The notes: generated by a model not told the origin, from the sequence alone. A DNA stretch of 64,000 bases from Xylaria sp. FL1777 (GCA_022578965.1 MU400677.1:1-64000), one strand, 5' to 3'. Counted from the stretch's first letter, positions 46,621 through 59,622 are shown. A program made the numbers and translations.

Positions 46621-47397
46621 TTAATAAAGGCCTAATTCTTCCTCTTCATCCATCTCGCTATCTACCAAGTCCTCGTCCATAGCTTCGAAGAAGTAGCCTC
46701 GGGCATCATACCAGACCTTACGTAGCTTTTTAAGTAACCCTTCTGCCTTTTCCTTGCCAACCTTCTTAGATTCGTCCGTTTCGTTGTTGGCAGCGGCTTC
46801 AATGGCCTGCTTGACGATGGTTCGTGCCTTCTTGTAGTCGGCATCAATGGTCTCTAGACCGCTGGATAGTAGTGACCACGAGCTTGTATCCCTCTCCCGG
46901 GTCTCTTCTTTGCAAACGTGGATATACTTGGCAACAGCTTTTTGAGCATTGTGGATGGCTTGGGGCTCAACAACTCTACCCGCACCGTCTTTGGGGGTGT
47001 CTAGTTCACTCCCCGCCTTCACATTGTCACTGCCGTTCTTCTTATCGATTCCTTTCCCTTCTGTATATTTCTCAGTGTTCTTCTCTTTTGCTTTAATACG
47101 AATACGAGAAGCGATAGCATCAGCCTGTCCCCAGCAGCTGGCTTGCTCCCTCTCGTAATTTGCTGAGGCTTCCTTTGTATGCTTCTCGCCAACTGTGCCT
47201 AAGAGGCTGATTTTATGTTTAGCGATCTCGTTCTTGCTTACCACGTCTTTCCACACTTCTGTGGCAAAGACGCTGCGTGCGTCTCCGATGTACTTATTGG
47301 TTGCTTCTATAAACTCCTCCATAGCCTTTACTGTAATGGCAATCGAAATAGCCTCCATTGATCCATAACCATAGGGATAGTTGATATCCGAATCCAT
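46621..47397 (-). CDS. Hypothetical lysine/glutamate-rich helical protein
   Basis: Intronless 258-residue frame with a clear ATG (MDSDINYPYGYGSMEA). Predominantly alpha-helical: an N-terminal helix around ITVKAMEEFIEATNKYIGDA, a long charged middle rich in Lys and Glu with possible coiled coil, and a disordered Gly/Asp/Lys stretch at about 115-140. A second helical part (AIHNAQKAVAKYIHVCKEE, KKARTIVKQAIEAAAN) follows, with an acidic C-terminus (SEMDEEEELGLY). No signal peptide or membrane segment. Family not recognised. The frame is much longer than expected by chance and the antisense frames are broken, so I consider it real. Confidence 0.6.
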   Translation of the reverse strand: MDSDINYPYGYGSMEAISIAITVKAMEEFIEATNKYIGDARSVFATEVWKDVVSKNEIAKHKISLLGTVGEKHTKEASANYEREQASCWGQADAIASRIRIKAKEKNTEKYTEGKGIDKKNGSDNVKAGSELDTPKDGAGRVVEPQAIHNAQKAVAKYIHVCKEETRERDTSSWSLLSSGLETIDADYKKARTIVKQAIEAAANNETDESKKVGKEKAEGLLKKLRKVWYDARGYFFEAMDEDLVDSEMDEEEELGLY

Positions 47398-48973
47398 GGT
47401 GACGTGCGATGATTGATTTGTGATATGTTGCGCGCCGTATTGACAAGTGTAGAAATTGGTTATATTAGAAAGTAGAGAGAAGCATTATCCGGAATGTGAA
47501 AGTCGGTTGTTTATCCTCTGGGAAACTTCCGACTGTTTGATCACCTACAACAGGTTTGGTTGGTAGCCGGGGTGAAACTGCTAGAGCAACAGCTGCCTAA
47601 CAGACCGTGTAGACAGTAATGATACCCTAGACAAAGGGATAGCGCCTTATTATACAAGGAATGTTGCATAGCTATGGCCTTGAATCAATTTCTGTTTCTC
47701 CGTAAAATATCATGAGAGCCTCTTAGAGGTGTCATTAGTTTACAATATTAGTTAATCTTTTTATAGCCTAGATGTAGTTATCGTGCCTTGGTCATCGTCG
47801 TCCCTCCATCCCAACACCATGTTCTCGAGAGTTTCGCTTCATCAAAGATGGGGGAGTGGTTGTCCATCCACAATAACTTACGCTGTCTATTTGAACACAT
47901 CATCTATCTGAATTATGCTCCTCCTCGCCTCTAGCCTAACATCATAGAAGAACTATACAAAGAGCAACGACAGACTCTCGGTCCTAACACGAATCAGAGC
48001 GCTCTTGCTCAATGACCTCGGTAGGCTGCCGCTCCTGTACAACGTGATAATTAAAGGAGACTTTGCGTGTGTATTTTTCGTTCCAAGCGCTCATGCGCAA
48101 GGTGATAAGACCGATCCCAGTGCCCAATACAGACTATGTCATCACGCCAGATAAGGTGCTCGTGTCGTCGCCCATAATAACATACATGGGCTCAGCGTAC
48201 GTCTCCAATTTTGGATTTCCAAACATATGGTTGTGGAGATGAGAGAAATCTGTATAGATATCTCATAAACGAATGGGCGGGGGCGAGGATTGTTCTTTAG
48301 GTCCTAGGTAATGATTTCATAATTTCATCACCTACACAGGTGATAGATGAGTTGTCTGCTGAGTTAAGATGTATCATTGCTAGGTTAGGCGAGGGCTCAA
48401 TAGCTTTGACTCCTAAACCCCTCATTTTAGGTTAGGAGGGTATAGGTTCTTAAACATTTAGAATACTTCATAAACCTACCTTATGGGGTATTAGTTACCT
48501 TCTCGCGATCCTATTGCCCGAAATCGACCAAACCCATCTAAATCACCACGATGAGCTTAACATCAATATTGCTCCTAATAAAATTAATCCTCTTACTGAA
48601 CAAGGAGTCATGGGTGTGTTGGGAATCAAGACAACAGCGTTGAGAGCATATGAGATCATAAGTAGAAAGGACGAGCGTCGATAAGCTCAAGAGAAATGCA
48701 TGAAACAATGTTGGTTCTAGTACTGTTCATTAAAGCTCTTTTTGCAATGCTTTAGGCCATATATGCTACATAAAAGGATAGCTAATATCTCTGGGTCGAT
48801 GGGGAGAGCTTGTAACTGATAGTCACAGCTCTATCTTGCATCCCCCTAAACTTCGCATGCACAAGACATTCCCGTCTTGTGATCAAACCCGGTAGAGTGG
48901 CAAGATGGAGGAGATATGGGGAGCAACTAAAATAGAATCATCTCCTCACTCTTTGTTACACTTGTACTTCTTA
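47398..48973. other. Intergenic with weak, ambiguous coding remnant
   Basis: On the minus strand about 47984-48305 can be read with two stops as a protein-like stretch (FGNPKLETYAEPMYVIMG, LGTGIGLITLRMSAW). A GT...AG pair (GTACGC to ATAG, about 66 bp) offers a competing spliced reading in another frame. I cannot decide between a decayed gene and chance. The remainder holds nothing recognisable. Confidence 0.3.
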
Positions 48974-50677
48974 TCAGTTCTCTCTAATACCGAGTAGCAT
49001 TTCATGTTTCCTTTTCTCCCAATCGTAGATTGCGCTCTCTGAGACGTTTTCGGCCTTGACCTAAGGAGAACGATTAGCACATGTAATTTACCACGCGATA
49101 CTAATGTCTCAATGGAGATGGTACGTACCCAGGATGCAGGCCACTATGATATCCGAATTAGCATCATGCCCGATACTTCAGAGATTTGGTAAGCATCATT
49201 TTTAGACGGTTATCTTGAAGAGAAGAGGTCCACGCGCCTTTTAAAGGCAGATTCTACTCACCTTCACTCCTGTACGGGGGTCTTGTCCCTCCCATTCCAC
49301 CAAATAGAGTCCACCAGGGACCTCATTGGTAATTTCACGTACTTGATGCCAGCCTTTGCGTGCTGATGCCAATCTGGAGTTACTTGGGTTCTTCTGAAGT
49401 GTTCCATTGCCGAGGATACTCTGGTCCATGGATGTCGTGCTGGGAATCGAATGTCGAGCGGCAGCTGTTGGCGAGCCTGGTTCACCGTGTGGCTCCGGAG
49501 TCAAAATAAGGTATGAGGAAGGTTTAGATTGAGAGAACGATGATTGTGATGTTGAAGATTCTGTTCTTAAGTATGATCCGGGGATCCACCTTTTCCGAGA
49601 TCCTAAAGCTGCCAGTACTCTAGACGCTACAGGGGTAAGAGGTGCTGGAGAAGCTGTAATGGGTGAGATGGAGGATGTGCGACTAAGTCGCGGCGGGCTT
49701 TCCATAAAATCCCCTCCTTCTGGAGGAATGGAGGAAGTATCTAAGCTGGCTGGTTGTGAGTCGGACAATAAAACAGCCTCATCACTTTGGCCATTCGAGC
49801 TTGGCAGAAAGGTCTTCTCGATGGTATTTTTCGAACTCATATCTTGAACAGTGCTCATCCTACCTGATGCTATATCAACATATGCATTGCTTTGTACAAT
49901 TGCACACAGACTCTCGCGAATAGCACGACGAAGGGAGCTACGCTGAGGTGTACTAATTGATAGAACTCTGCTTGCCGGGTTTGAAGATAGCCAGGCATCT
50001 CTCCTAGGGTTCCTCACACTGATAGCTTGGTTCTGAGTGTCGGCACTCGACTTCTCAACAGGTTCTAGGCTTGATACTGAGAAATACGTTGGCGGAGAGG
50101 TATCCTCATAGGTATCTATCCCCTTCAGGCTCTCGCGAGTGGCTCTTCGAAGAGAGGTGCGCTGAGGGTTCACCTTCAAAGCTGGAACATAATGGGATTT
50201 TGCTGAGAGAATTGCAGCGCTGCGGGTCCCGACTCCCGTTGGAACGCCACCAAATGAATTCTCAGGCTCTTGCGGCGGAACTTGAATTTCAGCCGGCACT
50301 GGGTCTGGTGGGGATGAGATAACAGTGACACGAATTTCATCGGTCAGTTTTTGACTTTCACGTAGTGCGCGGCGCAGGGAACTGCGCTGTGGCGAAGTGG
50401 CATCATGAACACGACGGCGGTAGGAGGTATGGCCCTTACCAGAGCGGGTTTTACTCATCGCTGTTGGTATGTCTCTCGTGCGAGGCGGCCTATGGTTGAA
50501 CGATGATTGCACGCGGATCTCGGCTGGTGGTGCTCCTCGTAAGCTCATACTTGATCTGGTGCATCGTCCCGTCATGGGAGGCGGCCTCAGGCCCTCTTCT
50601 TGCCGCCGCCGCCGTGTCGGAGCCATTGCGAGGAGTCCTGACTCATAGCAGGGGCGATTGTGCGTTGCTGATGTCAT
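48974..50677 (-). CDS. Chromodomain protein with 15-nt microexon
   Basis: Exon 1 50677-49262, microexon 49143-49129, exon 3 49060-48974 (introns 49144-49261 and 49061-49128) give 505 residues, all junctions in phase 0. The C-terminal chromodomain reads WHQVREITNEVPGGLYLVEW, then EGQDPRTGVK, then WPASW from the microexon, then VKAENVSESAIYDWE. The aromatic cage positions and the closing helix are present. Chromodomains bind methylated histone tails. The first 400 or so residues are disordered, Ser/Pro/Arg-rich, and contain three copies of a PQRSSLRRA-x-RES motif (about residues 94, 174 and 245). The start could also be the in-frame ATG at 50626 (MAPTRRRRQEEG). Nuclear function is inferred. Confidence 0.83.
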
Positions 50678-51927
50678 TAGATGTTGGCTTGGGTTGGACC
50701 GCGCAACGCTAGAGGAGCAACGGGGGTGAGACAAGGTGTGTCCATCAATTAGAGTGTGCAAATGTTAAATGAGAGTTGAGCTGAACCAGGAGAGACATAA
50801 AGACAGGATGCAGAGGTGAGTGGCTTTGATGAAGAACAAGGCGAAACAACCTGGAATATCTACTGTCGCTCCGCAGGATGAGATGATATGGTGCCTCTGG
50901 CTGAGCATGACATGATATGCTGACGGACATGGAAAGCGTTGGTGTTGAGCTTGCTGAACTTTCTGCTTTGGGCTGGTAAACCTTAATGCTGTTGCTGTTT
51001 CCAAGTCGGGTTGCGTCTAAGATTATGAGAAGCCTTGGTAGGTGCGCAACTCTTTCCTTCTTATACATACATACATACATACCTAGGTACATACATGCCT
51101 CATAACCTAACATACTTCCACTTTCCAGATTACGTACATGAGGTGTTGTACCTACCTATCTTACCTCTCATATCTGCCTCCTAGGTACCTCTATGCAGGT
51201 GTGCATACACAGGCAGTATCCATGTATACGTTTGTACATCCCTATATACATGTACAGAGGTAGGAGGTTTGGTAGGTACATATTAAGTAGGTAGGCACTT
51301 ACTTTACAGCACTACGGAAGGGAGGTGATGGGGTGCAGAAATACCTAGGCTACACGTGGCGATAATGCCAAATTGACACCCATCTCTGTTCGCGTTGCCA
51401 TACCCATGGTCTATTCGCTTACTTGCGTTCCTTTGAGATGCATCTGTAGTTTGCTTCAGAAGGAAATTGCCAATTCAAGAGATAGGAAGAAAGAGTTTGG
51501 GAATAGGAGCGGGGTTGGGACTGGGATTGGGGTTGCTAAAAAAGAGATCACCAAAATAGGCAGTAATGAGACTCTTCACCGTTTACCGTCGTTGACGGTG
51601 TTCTTGTTGTCGTGCTCCTACATATATCAACCTGATCCCAGTGAAAGAAGCGTTGTGTTGGCACTGGAGTGAGCTCCTCTAGCATCTCTCTCTACACCTC
51701 CCATGACAACATAACGCATCGCTGAGGCTACTATACCCGGGTCAGATTCGTCGTCTCATAGATAGCCAAATAGCTCTATAGTTCTCCTGGACGATGCGAT
51801 CTGTCTCGCCCCTTTGTGCTCCCATACAGCCTGCTCTCCCTGATATTACTTCGTGTCATGACTTGCCTCCATACTCATTACTTCGTGCGTTCCTGTTTTC
51901 ATGCCACCAAGTTGCAGGACTTCGGCC
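50678..51927. other. Intergenic with simple repeats
   Basis: About 1.25 kb. Contains a TACA tetranucleotide run at about 51062-51082 and many TAGGTACC-like words at 51080-51300, as in the 18-kb spacer. No supported gene. Confidence 0.5.
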
Positions 51928-53132
51928 TCAGAATGTCTCCTGGTCATCCAGCGCTTCTCCCTCGGCCGGGATCTCGAAGCCCTCCTCGGTCGAGTATAAT
52001 ATCGCCTGGATCTGCTTGATCAGCCCGTCCTCCTGCTTATCGAGCTCCGGATCATCCTCTACCGCCTGTTGAATCAACAACTCGATGTCTCGCAGCTTGC
52101 TGAAATAGAAGTCCCTCTCGCGCTCGAGCCCCACAACCGTCTCCTTAAGCGTGGTATTCTCCTGAAGGAGAGCGGCCGACGCCGCACCGCCGCCCGCACC
52201 GGACTTGACGCCTAGGCGAGGACCCGTGGTGGGAGTTGTACCTCTCCGAGCGGCTGCCGCACTGCCTGTCGTGGCCCGAGCACCTGGGCCTGAGGGAGGC
52301 AGGGTACCCCCTTTCCTTCGCGCGACGGCATCGTAATCACCACCCGGGAAGTACTGGTCCCAGAACTTCTTGGTCCATTGTAGAAATTCGAGGTTGTCTT
52401 GCATCTTGCACTTGGTCAGGGCTTCAACAGGGATAGGCTTGTCGACATGGTGCTTGGTGAAGGTATCTACAACACGCAAGAGGTGAGCATCAAACATAGG
52501 ACAAGACAGATCCGGTGACACGAATAGGGCTAAGAATGAAAAGTAGAGAGACGGTTCAAGGGGTAAACTGACTTTGTAGGATCTTAAAATTCTGAACGTA
52601 GGCCCATTCGCCATTCACGTTGAACTTAACTCGCGACATGGGCACATCGAGGAAGATGCTATCGAATACCTGACACAAGGCAGCACTACATTGTAGGCGC
52701 GATGAGGTTAGCTGGCTACCCTGGAATCCGGAAAGCGAAGAGAGTGGGTTCACAGGCCGTTGAGAATGTAGACAGCACTGCGGATTATGAGAAGAAGCGT
52801 TGTGCTGAGGCTGGAGGTGAGGCTGACCCTAGGAACATCTGGGTTCCTGTGATGTCGTCGTGGTGGGGGAGGGGTAGGGAAAATAAAATGCAGGGGTTCG
52901 CGATGATGTTTTTTTTCATACGACTTTATAGCATTATTATTGTAGACATTGTTTACTTACCCAGTACCACATTGTTCGACTTTAGTCATGTTGAGCTGTA
53001 GAAGGCTGTTGAGCCATGCTACGAGCTCCTGTCTGCAGACGACCAAAATAGCATTCGTTAGTCGTGTTGGCGTTGCGCGTGTGTGCGTGAGGCACGCTCT
53101 CCTTGACCAACTACTTACCGCGACTCTCCCAT
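51928..53132 (-). CDS. mal3: EB1-family microtubule plus-end binding protein (Mal3/Bim1)
   Basis: Exons 53132-53119, 53032-52961, 52685-52573 and 52466-51928 (introns of 86, 275 and 106 bp) give 245 residues, the usual size for fungal EB1. The calponin-homology domain (about 1-110) shows GESRQELVAWLN, CQVFDSIFLDVPMSRVKFN, YVQNFKILQNTFTKHHVDK and LEFLQWTKKFWDQYFPGGDYD. After a basic Gly/Ala/Pro linker, the EB homology domain has LERERDFYFSKLRDIELLIQ, a coiled-coil dimer and four-helix bundle. The protein ends DDQETF, not the EEY/F tail of animal EB1 that binds CAP-Gly domains. EB1 tracks growing microtubule ends and recruits partners. The first exon codes only 14 bases (MGES plus part of Arg), an easy one for gene finders to miss. 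Confidence 0.94.
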
Positions 53133-53560
53133 ATTTGCCCTCTTCTTTCGTCTCTTGACTGGTCTCCGTAAAGCGAAAGGATTGGTTGTGTGTAGAAGCA
53201 CAAAAATGGTAAGTGATGCAAGGGCGCCAATGCTGGGGAGTAGGGTGAAGATATAACAACCGGGAACTTGAAGTGTATTTGTCAAGAAAGAAAAGTAGAC
53301 AGGCGAAAGAGAGGTTGTGATTGACTGACTGAGACTGATAGAGGGACGCTGTCCACTCTTTGACGCTTTTGGTAGCAAGCAGCCTCTAGAAATTGGCTGG
53401 GTTGTCGCCCAATCAACCGCCGAGGGCATTACCCAGCTGGCTAGTATGCGCTACCCAGGAACCACGGTAGGTGGGGTGGCTGCCTCATTTTAGCGTTTAA
53501 CGAGATCTATCCACAAACCCTGTACCCTGAACATTGGCAGATAGCATATATACATATATA
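53133..53560. other. Intergenic, EB1 promoter and edge of the AT-rich block
   Basis: Upstream of EB1; no gene seen. Base composition changes abruptly near 53545-53570. Confidence 0.5.
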
Positions 53561-53738
53561 TACTTAATATATCACAAAAGAATAAAGAGGAGATATAAAT
53601 ATGTTAAAACAAGCAATATATATTATCTTTTTAAGTGGTGTTTTATTAATCTTTATTTATTTAGTATTTTGTACTTTTTATATATTTAAGAAAATCTTTA
53701 TATTATTATGTTAATTAAGCTTATATATTTTATTTTAA

Positions 53739-53988
53739 GTGCTTTAAACTAAAATAGTTTTTATGTTTATACTTTTTTAGCTATATTACTTTTTTATTAA
53801 TTATAACTTTTTTTACTTTTTTTAATATAAACTTGGAATTTTAATTTAAAGTAACTATATTAATTTTTTTGCTTATGTTTTTATTTAAAAAATAATAAAC
53901 TATAATTTATTTATATAATAACTTTAAATTTGTTTAAAGTTATACTTAATTAATTAATTATTATATTTTATATATAGTTATATTTTTT
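53739..53988 (+). repeat. Inverted partner of window start
   Basis: Gap-free reverse-complement match to 1-250, with transition-type differences. This copy is more strongly mutated at its outer edge than the left copy. Confidence 0.85.
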
Positions 53989-56900
53989 TTGTATTTTTTT
54001 AATGCTTAGTTTTTATTATATTATATATTATAGATTTTTTAACTATTATTATTATTATTAATAACTTGCTATGCTACTTTATAGCATAGTTTTTATACTT
54101 ATGTACTTATAAGTAAAACTATATAAAAGCTAAATAAAAACCTTATATAATAATATTTATGCTGCTATTTTAAAGTTCTTTTATTTTATAATAACTAGTT
54201 TTTATTAACTAGTTTATTAAACAAAAAGTAATAGTTAAAAAGCAGAAAAACTTTTTTTAAAGCTTTTAAACTTTTTGCTTTTTTTGCTAGTTTTTTTTTT
54301 ATTTTCTGCTTTTTTTTTTCTTTTTTTATTTCCTTTTATTTTAACTGCTTTATTATATATTGCTATTTTATTAATAATAAATAGCTATTTTGTAATATTA
54401 TTTATAGCTATAAGCTTTTTTATAGCTAGTTATAAGTTTTTATTAGTTTATAATAATTTAGCTATAAAGCTTTTTTATAGCTGCTTTTTTTTGTTTTTTA
54501 ATAAGTTATAACATAAAACTATATGCTAAAAAGTTTTTTTTTTTTTATATATTTATAAAAAGGCGTAAAAAAATTTAAAACTTTTTTTTTATGTAAAAAT
54601 GCTTTTAGCTTTATTTTTTTAATATATATTTGCATTATTATAGCTGCTTTATGTTTTAGTAATTTATTATACTTTTTAAAAGTTTTATTTTTATTAAGCT
54701 TTTGTTTAATTATTGTTAAATAATTATTGCTTGTTTTAGTTTAACTTTATTTGCTTATTTTTTTTTTAATATAATTTTAGGTTTTTTTTTTTTTAACTAT
54801 TTTTTTTATTAAAAGTTTAAAGCTAGCATTAAATTTTTTTTAGCTATACTTTTATTATTATTTATAAGTTTGCTTTTTATTTAGTTTTTAGCTTTTTAAG
54901 CTTTTGTGTTTTAAATAAAAGTTTTAATTTTTTTTGTTGTTTTTTAAATTAACTTTTAAACTGCTAAGCTTTTTATATAATATTTATAAGCTGCTATTTT
55001 ATTACTAAAATACAAATTAATAAAAAAAAATTTTATTTTAGTTTTTAAATGCTTTATTTTAGTTGCTTTAAAAGCTTTAGCTATATATTTAAAATATTTA
55101 TTTTAAGTTATTACTAGTAAATTAATAATACTTTTTGCTTTATTTTTTTTAAAGTTTTTATATTAAGTTATTATATTATAAACTAAAATATTTTATATTA
55201 TTATAATATATATTTGCTTTGCTTTTATTATGCTATTATTTTATATAAAGTTTTATAACTTAATTATTATATATAATTAAATGCTTAGTTTTTTTGTAAG
55301 CTTTACTAAATGTTTTTTTTATTTTATGTTTTTATTAAACTATATTTTTAAAAATTTTACGTTATTTTTTAAATGTACTATTATATTAAAAAAGTATACT
55401 ATTTATATAAGTGCTGTTTTATTGCTAAAAAAATATATTAATTTGCTTTTTTGTAATATAAACTTTATTTTATGTTGTTTTGCTTAGCTTTTATACGTTT
55501 TTTATACTACTTTTAAAGTTTTATAATTTTGTTTTATATTTAAGTTTGCTATAATAAAGTTAATATTATTAGTAAAGCTAACTATTATTAGCTTTTAATA
55601 CATAATAAAATTATTATAAAATATTAAAATATATAAAAAAAAAAAAAGAAATAAAAGCAAAAACTTTTAAAAAACTTTAATTTTTAGCGCTATTAGCTAA
55701 AATATTGCTTTATTAAAGCAAAAATATATTATATAATTTAATATAAAAAAGTTTACTTATATAATTATTTAAAAAAAAAAGCTTTTTTATTGCAAAATAT
55801 ATATTATTTTTTTTATTAATAGTATTAAAAGCTTTTATAATATTTAGCTATAATAAAAACGCTATACTTTTTTTATTAATTGCTTTTTTTGTTATTTTTA
55901 ATATTAGTTTAATAGCTACGTTTATTAATTTATTTTGTTTATTGCTTATTTAATTATTTAATAAAAAACTTTTTTGTTTAGTTATTTTTATTATATAATA
56001 ATATAGTTTTTTTTTTAGTACTTTTTTTATTATATAAATAAATATAATAAAGTGCTACTTTTTAGCTGTTTTTTTAGTTTTTTTAACTTTTTAAGTTTAA
56101 ATATAACTATTATTTTTGCTTGCTTAAATTACATTAAATAATACTTTAATAAAAAGCTAGCAATATATAATATTGTTATTTTTTTTACTAAAGCAAGTTT
56201 ATAAGCTTTAAAAAAACTATTAAGTAATAAATTATTTTTTAGTACTTTTTATAGCACTAATTTTTATATTAATAATATTATGTTTTTTTTTATATTAATA
56301 TTAATTATAAACTTTTAATAGTTATTATAAATTAAGTTTTTTTTAAATATATTAAATAAGTTTGCTAATAATGCAAAAAAAAAGCGTTTTATTAATAAAG
56401 CTGTTTTTTTTTTTTAAAAATATTAGCAAAAAACAGCTTATTTTTTGTTTGTTTTAGCAATAAAATTATAATAACTTTTAAAGCTAACTTATAAGCAAAC
56501 TTTATTTATTTAGCTAAGCTTTATAATAATTTAAAATTTTTAAATGTTTTTATAAATGCTTATTTTTAGCTGCATTTTTGCGTTTTTTTTACTTTATTAT
56601 TAAAAGCTTTTTTTTTTTTTAAAAAGCTTGCTATATTACTTTAGTTCTTTTGCTTTAAAATTTATAGTACGCTTGTTTTGCTTTTTTTTCTGTTTTAATT
56701 ATTTTTAAAAACTATTAAAATAATATTTAATGTTTCTTTTTTATAGTTTTTTTAAGCGTTGTTTTATTTGCTATTTTTATTAGTTATTAAATTAAAAAGT
56801 TAAAAGCATTATTTAGTTTGCTAAGTATATATAATATATACATTTTTGTAATAATAGCTTTTGCTTTTATAGCTATTTTATTTTTGTTTAATTTAAGTTA

Positions 56901-59324
56901 ATTTTATTTTTTTGTTTTTTTTTTAAATATTTTTGTAAAGCTGCTTTTAAATTAATTATAACTTTTAGTGCTTTATAATTAAAATTTAGCTACTTTAAGT
57001 TCTTTTAATAAGTAATAACTAAATTATTAAACATTTATACTAAGTTTATTATTAAGCTTTTTTATTTATGCTTTATTTTAATTATTTTTTTTTAAAAAAT
57101 AGTTAGCATAAAATCTTATTATATAAGAAACTTAAGCAGTTTATTTACTTTTTAGCTTTTTTTGCTTTTTAAGTTTTATAATAAATAATAAAAGTTAAAA
57201 TTACTTATAAATATATAGCGTTTTTTTAGCTTGCTTGCTTTATATATTTTTTAAATTAAACTACGCTAAACTGTTTTTTTTTAATTTAGCAAATATATTA
57301 ATTATAAAGTTACTATTAAGTTATTATTCTTTATTATAATTTTTATTTAGTTTTTATTAGCATTTTTTACTAGCATTTTTATTGCAATTTTTTTATTTAT
57401 ATATAATATAGCTTTGCTTTTTAATTAAATAACTTAATAGCTATTATTATTAAAGCAATATATATTGCTATATTTATTAATTATTAGCTTTTAAACTGCT
57501 ATATAATTAAAACTGTTGTTTTATAATATATATATTACGTTGTTTTTAAATTTTATAATGTTTTAAAAAGCAATATTATATATTATTAAATTAATAAAAA
57601 TAAGTTTTTGCTTATATTATTAGTTTGCTGTTTTTTTGCTAGTAATTTTTTTTATTTAGCTTTATAAATATTAATACTATTAATATTTTTAAACTATTTT
57701 TATTTATTTTTTTGCTTATTATTGCTACTTTTTTAGTACTTTAAAAGCTTTTAAATTATAATATATATATTACTTTTACTTTGTTTTTTTATTTAATTCT
57801 TTTTTAATAAGCTTTATTTTATATTACGTATATTTTTTTATAATTTATATATTTTTGCTTTACTTTTTGCGTTTTTATTAAGCAGCTTTTTTTATTTTTT
57901 TAATGCTTTAAAGCTAAACAATAGCTATATTTTAAATTTTTATAGCAATATTTAGCTATATATTTATATTTATAGCAATTAAAGCACTATATAACTTTAA
58001 GCTTTATAGCAAAAAATTTATAATTAAATAATTAAGCTTTTTATAAAAAGCTATTTTTATATATTATTTTAGCTATTATAATATTGCTTATATATAATAA
58101 TATTAATATAAATTTAGCTTTTGCGTTTTTAAATAGCATTTTTTTACATTTTATAACTTTAAAGTATTTATTACGTAATAGCTATAGTAAGTTTTTATTT
58201 AAGTATATTGCTTTAATGCGTTTTGCTAAAATGCTTTTTATTATTAGCGCTGCTTTTTTTTGTTATACTTTTAACTTTTTTTTAAAAGCTTTTATAATTT
58301 ACTTTTTTTTTTAGTTTTTTAAAGCATTGCTTTTTTAAAAATAATTACTATATTTTTGCTATATAACTTTTTAGCAGCAATTATATTATTACTTATAAGT
58401 GCTATATTTACTGCTTTAATAATATTAGCTAATATTTTGTTTTTAAAATTGTTAGTTTGTTTTTTAACTTTAATTAGCATTTTTTTGTTTTGTTTAAATA
58501 ATACTGCTTTATTATTGCAAGCTAGCTATAAAGCTATTATTTATGCTTAAAATTTTAACATGTTTACATTTAATAAAGTTTATTAAAAAAGTTTTTAAAC
58601 AGTATTTTTAACGCTTTTTTAGTTAGCTTTTATAGCAGCATTTAAATTATAGCAAGTTATAAATATATTAAGGTTATTTTTGTTATTAAGCTTTATATTT
58701 TGCTAACTTTTTTGGGCTTTTTTTAACGTATATATTATTTGCGCTTTTTTTGCGTTTTTTTAAAAAGAGATTTTTTTTGCTATTTTTTTTTATTAATAGC
58801 TATAGTACTAGTTTTATAATTTTATTAATTATTTTTTATACATTAAAAAGTTCGTTAGTTTTATGTTTTTTGTTAAAACGCTGCTATATTATAATTATAT
58901 TGCTAATAAGTTTTAGTAGTATATTAGTTGCATTTTTAACAAATAAATTATTTAATACTATTTTTTCGTTTTTTATTATATTTGCACTCCGCAAATAAAA
59001 TGCAACTTACTTAATAAATAAAAGTTGCTATGCTAATTTTAGCAATTTTAATTATTTAATAATTAGGCTTAAACTTATAAAGTTATAGTTAAGTGTAAAG
59101 AATTTAAAAAAGGTCCTAAATTTTTTAACTAAAATATTGTTTTTTTTATTATTGTTTTTTTTTGCAATTATTTTGCTTATTTATATAGTTTATTATACTA
59201 GCGTTTATATTACTTTTTATATTTAAATTAACTAATTTTTTTAATACTATTTTTATTGCTTTTAACTTTAAAAATAATTTTAATTATAAAAACAATAACT
59301 TAAACAAGAAATTTAATTTTATAT

Positions 59325-59460
59325 GTGTAATAGACCTGTTATATACTAATATAACGGGTTTGCCTTTGGGGTCTTGATTTGCAAGTAATAATAGGATTTT
59401 TAACGGTGGTTCGTTAAGGAGGTTTTCAGGGTACTTTTATTACTATGCATTAATAAAGGT
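59325..59460. other. Low-mutation island with hairpin inside RIP block
   Basis: Stands out by words such as ACGGGTTTGCC, GGGGTCTTG and ACGGTGGTTCG amid pure A/T. ACCTGTTATAT (59334-59344) and ATATAACGGGT (59349-59359) form an 11-bp stem with one mismatch and a 4-base loop. TGTTATATA could be an LTR start. No partner copy was found in the window. Confidence 0.5.
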
Positions 59461-59622
59461 TTTAAAGAATTAAAAGTAATAAATATATTAATATTTAGCA
59501 GTTATAAAAAATTAATAGCTAAAAAACTAGAACTAAATAAATAACTAAATATAAAAAGTATATAATTATATAAATAAAGAAAAAGTAGAAAAAATAGTAA
59601 TTTTTTTTAAATTATTGTAAGT

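Noticed and set aside
54275..58998. Several hydrophobic open frames that resemble membrane proteins
   Set aside because: Composition is that of random A/T sequence (Phe, Leu, Ile, Tyr); no motif, no ATG context, inside a RIP block.
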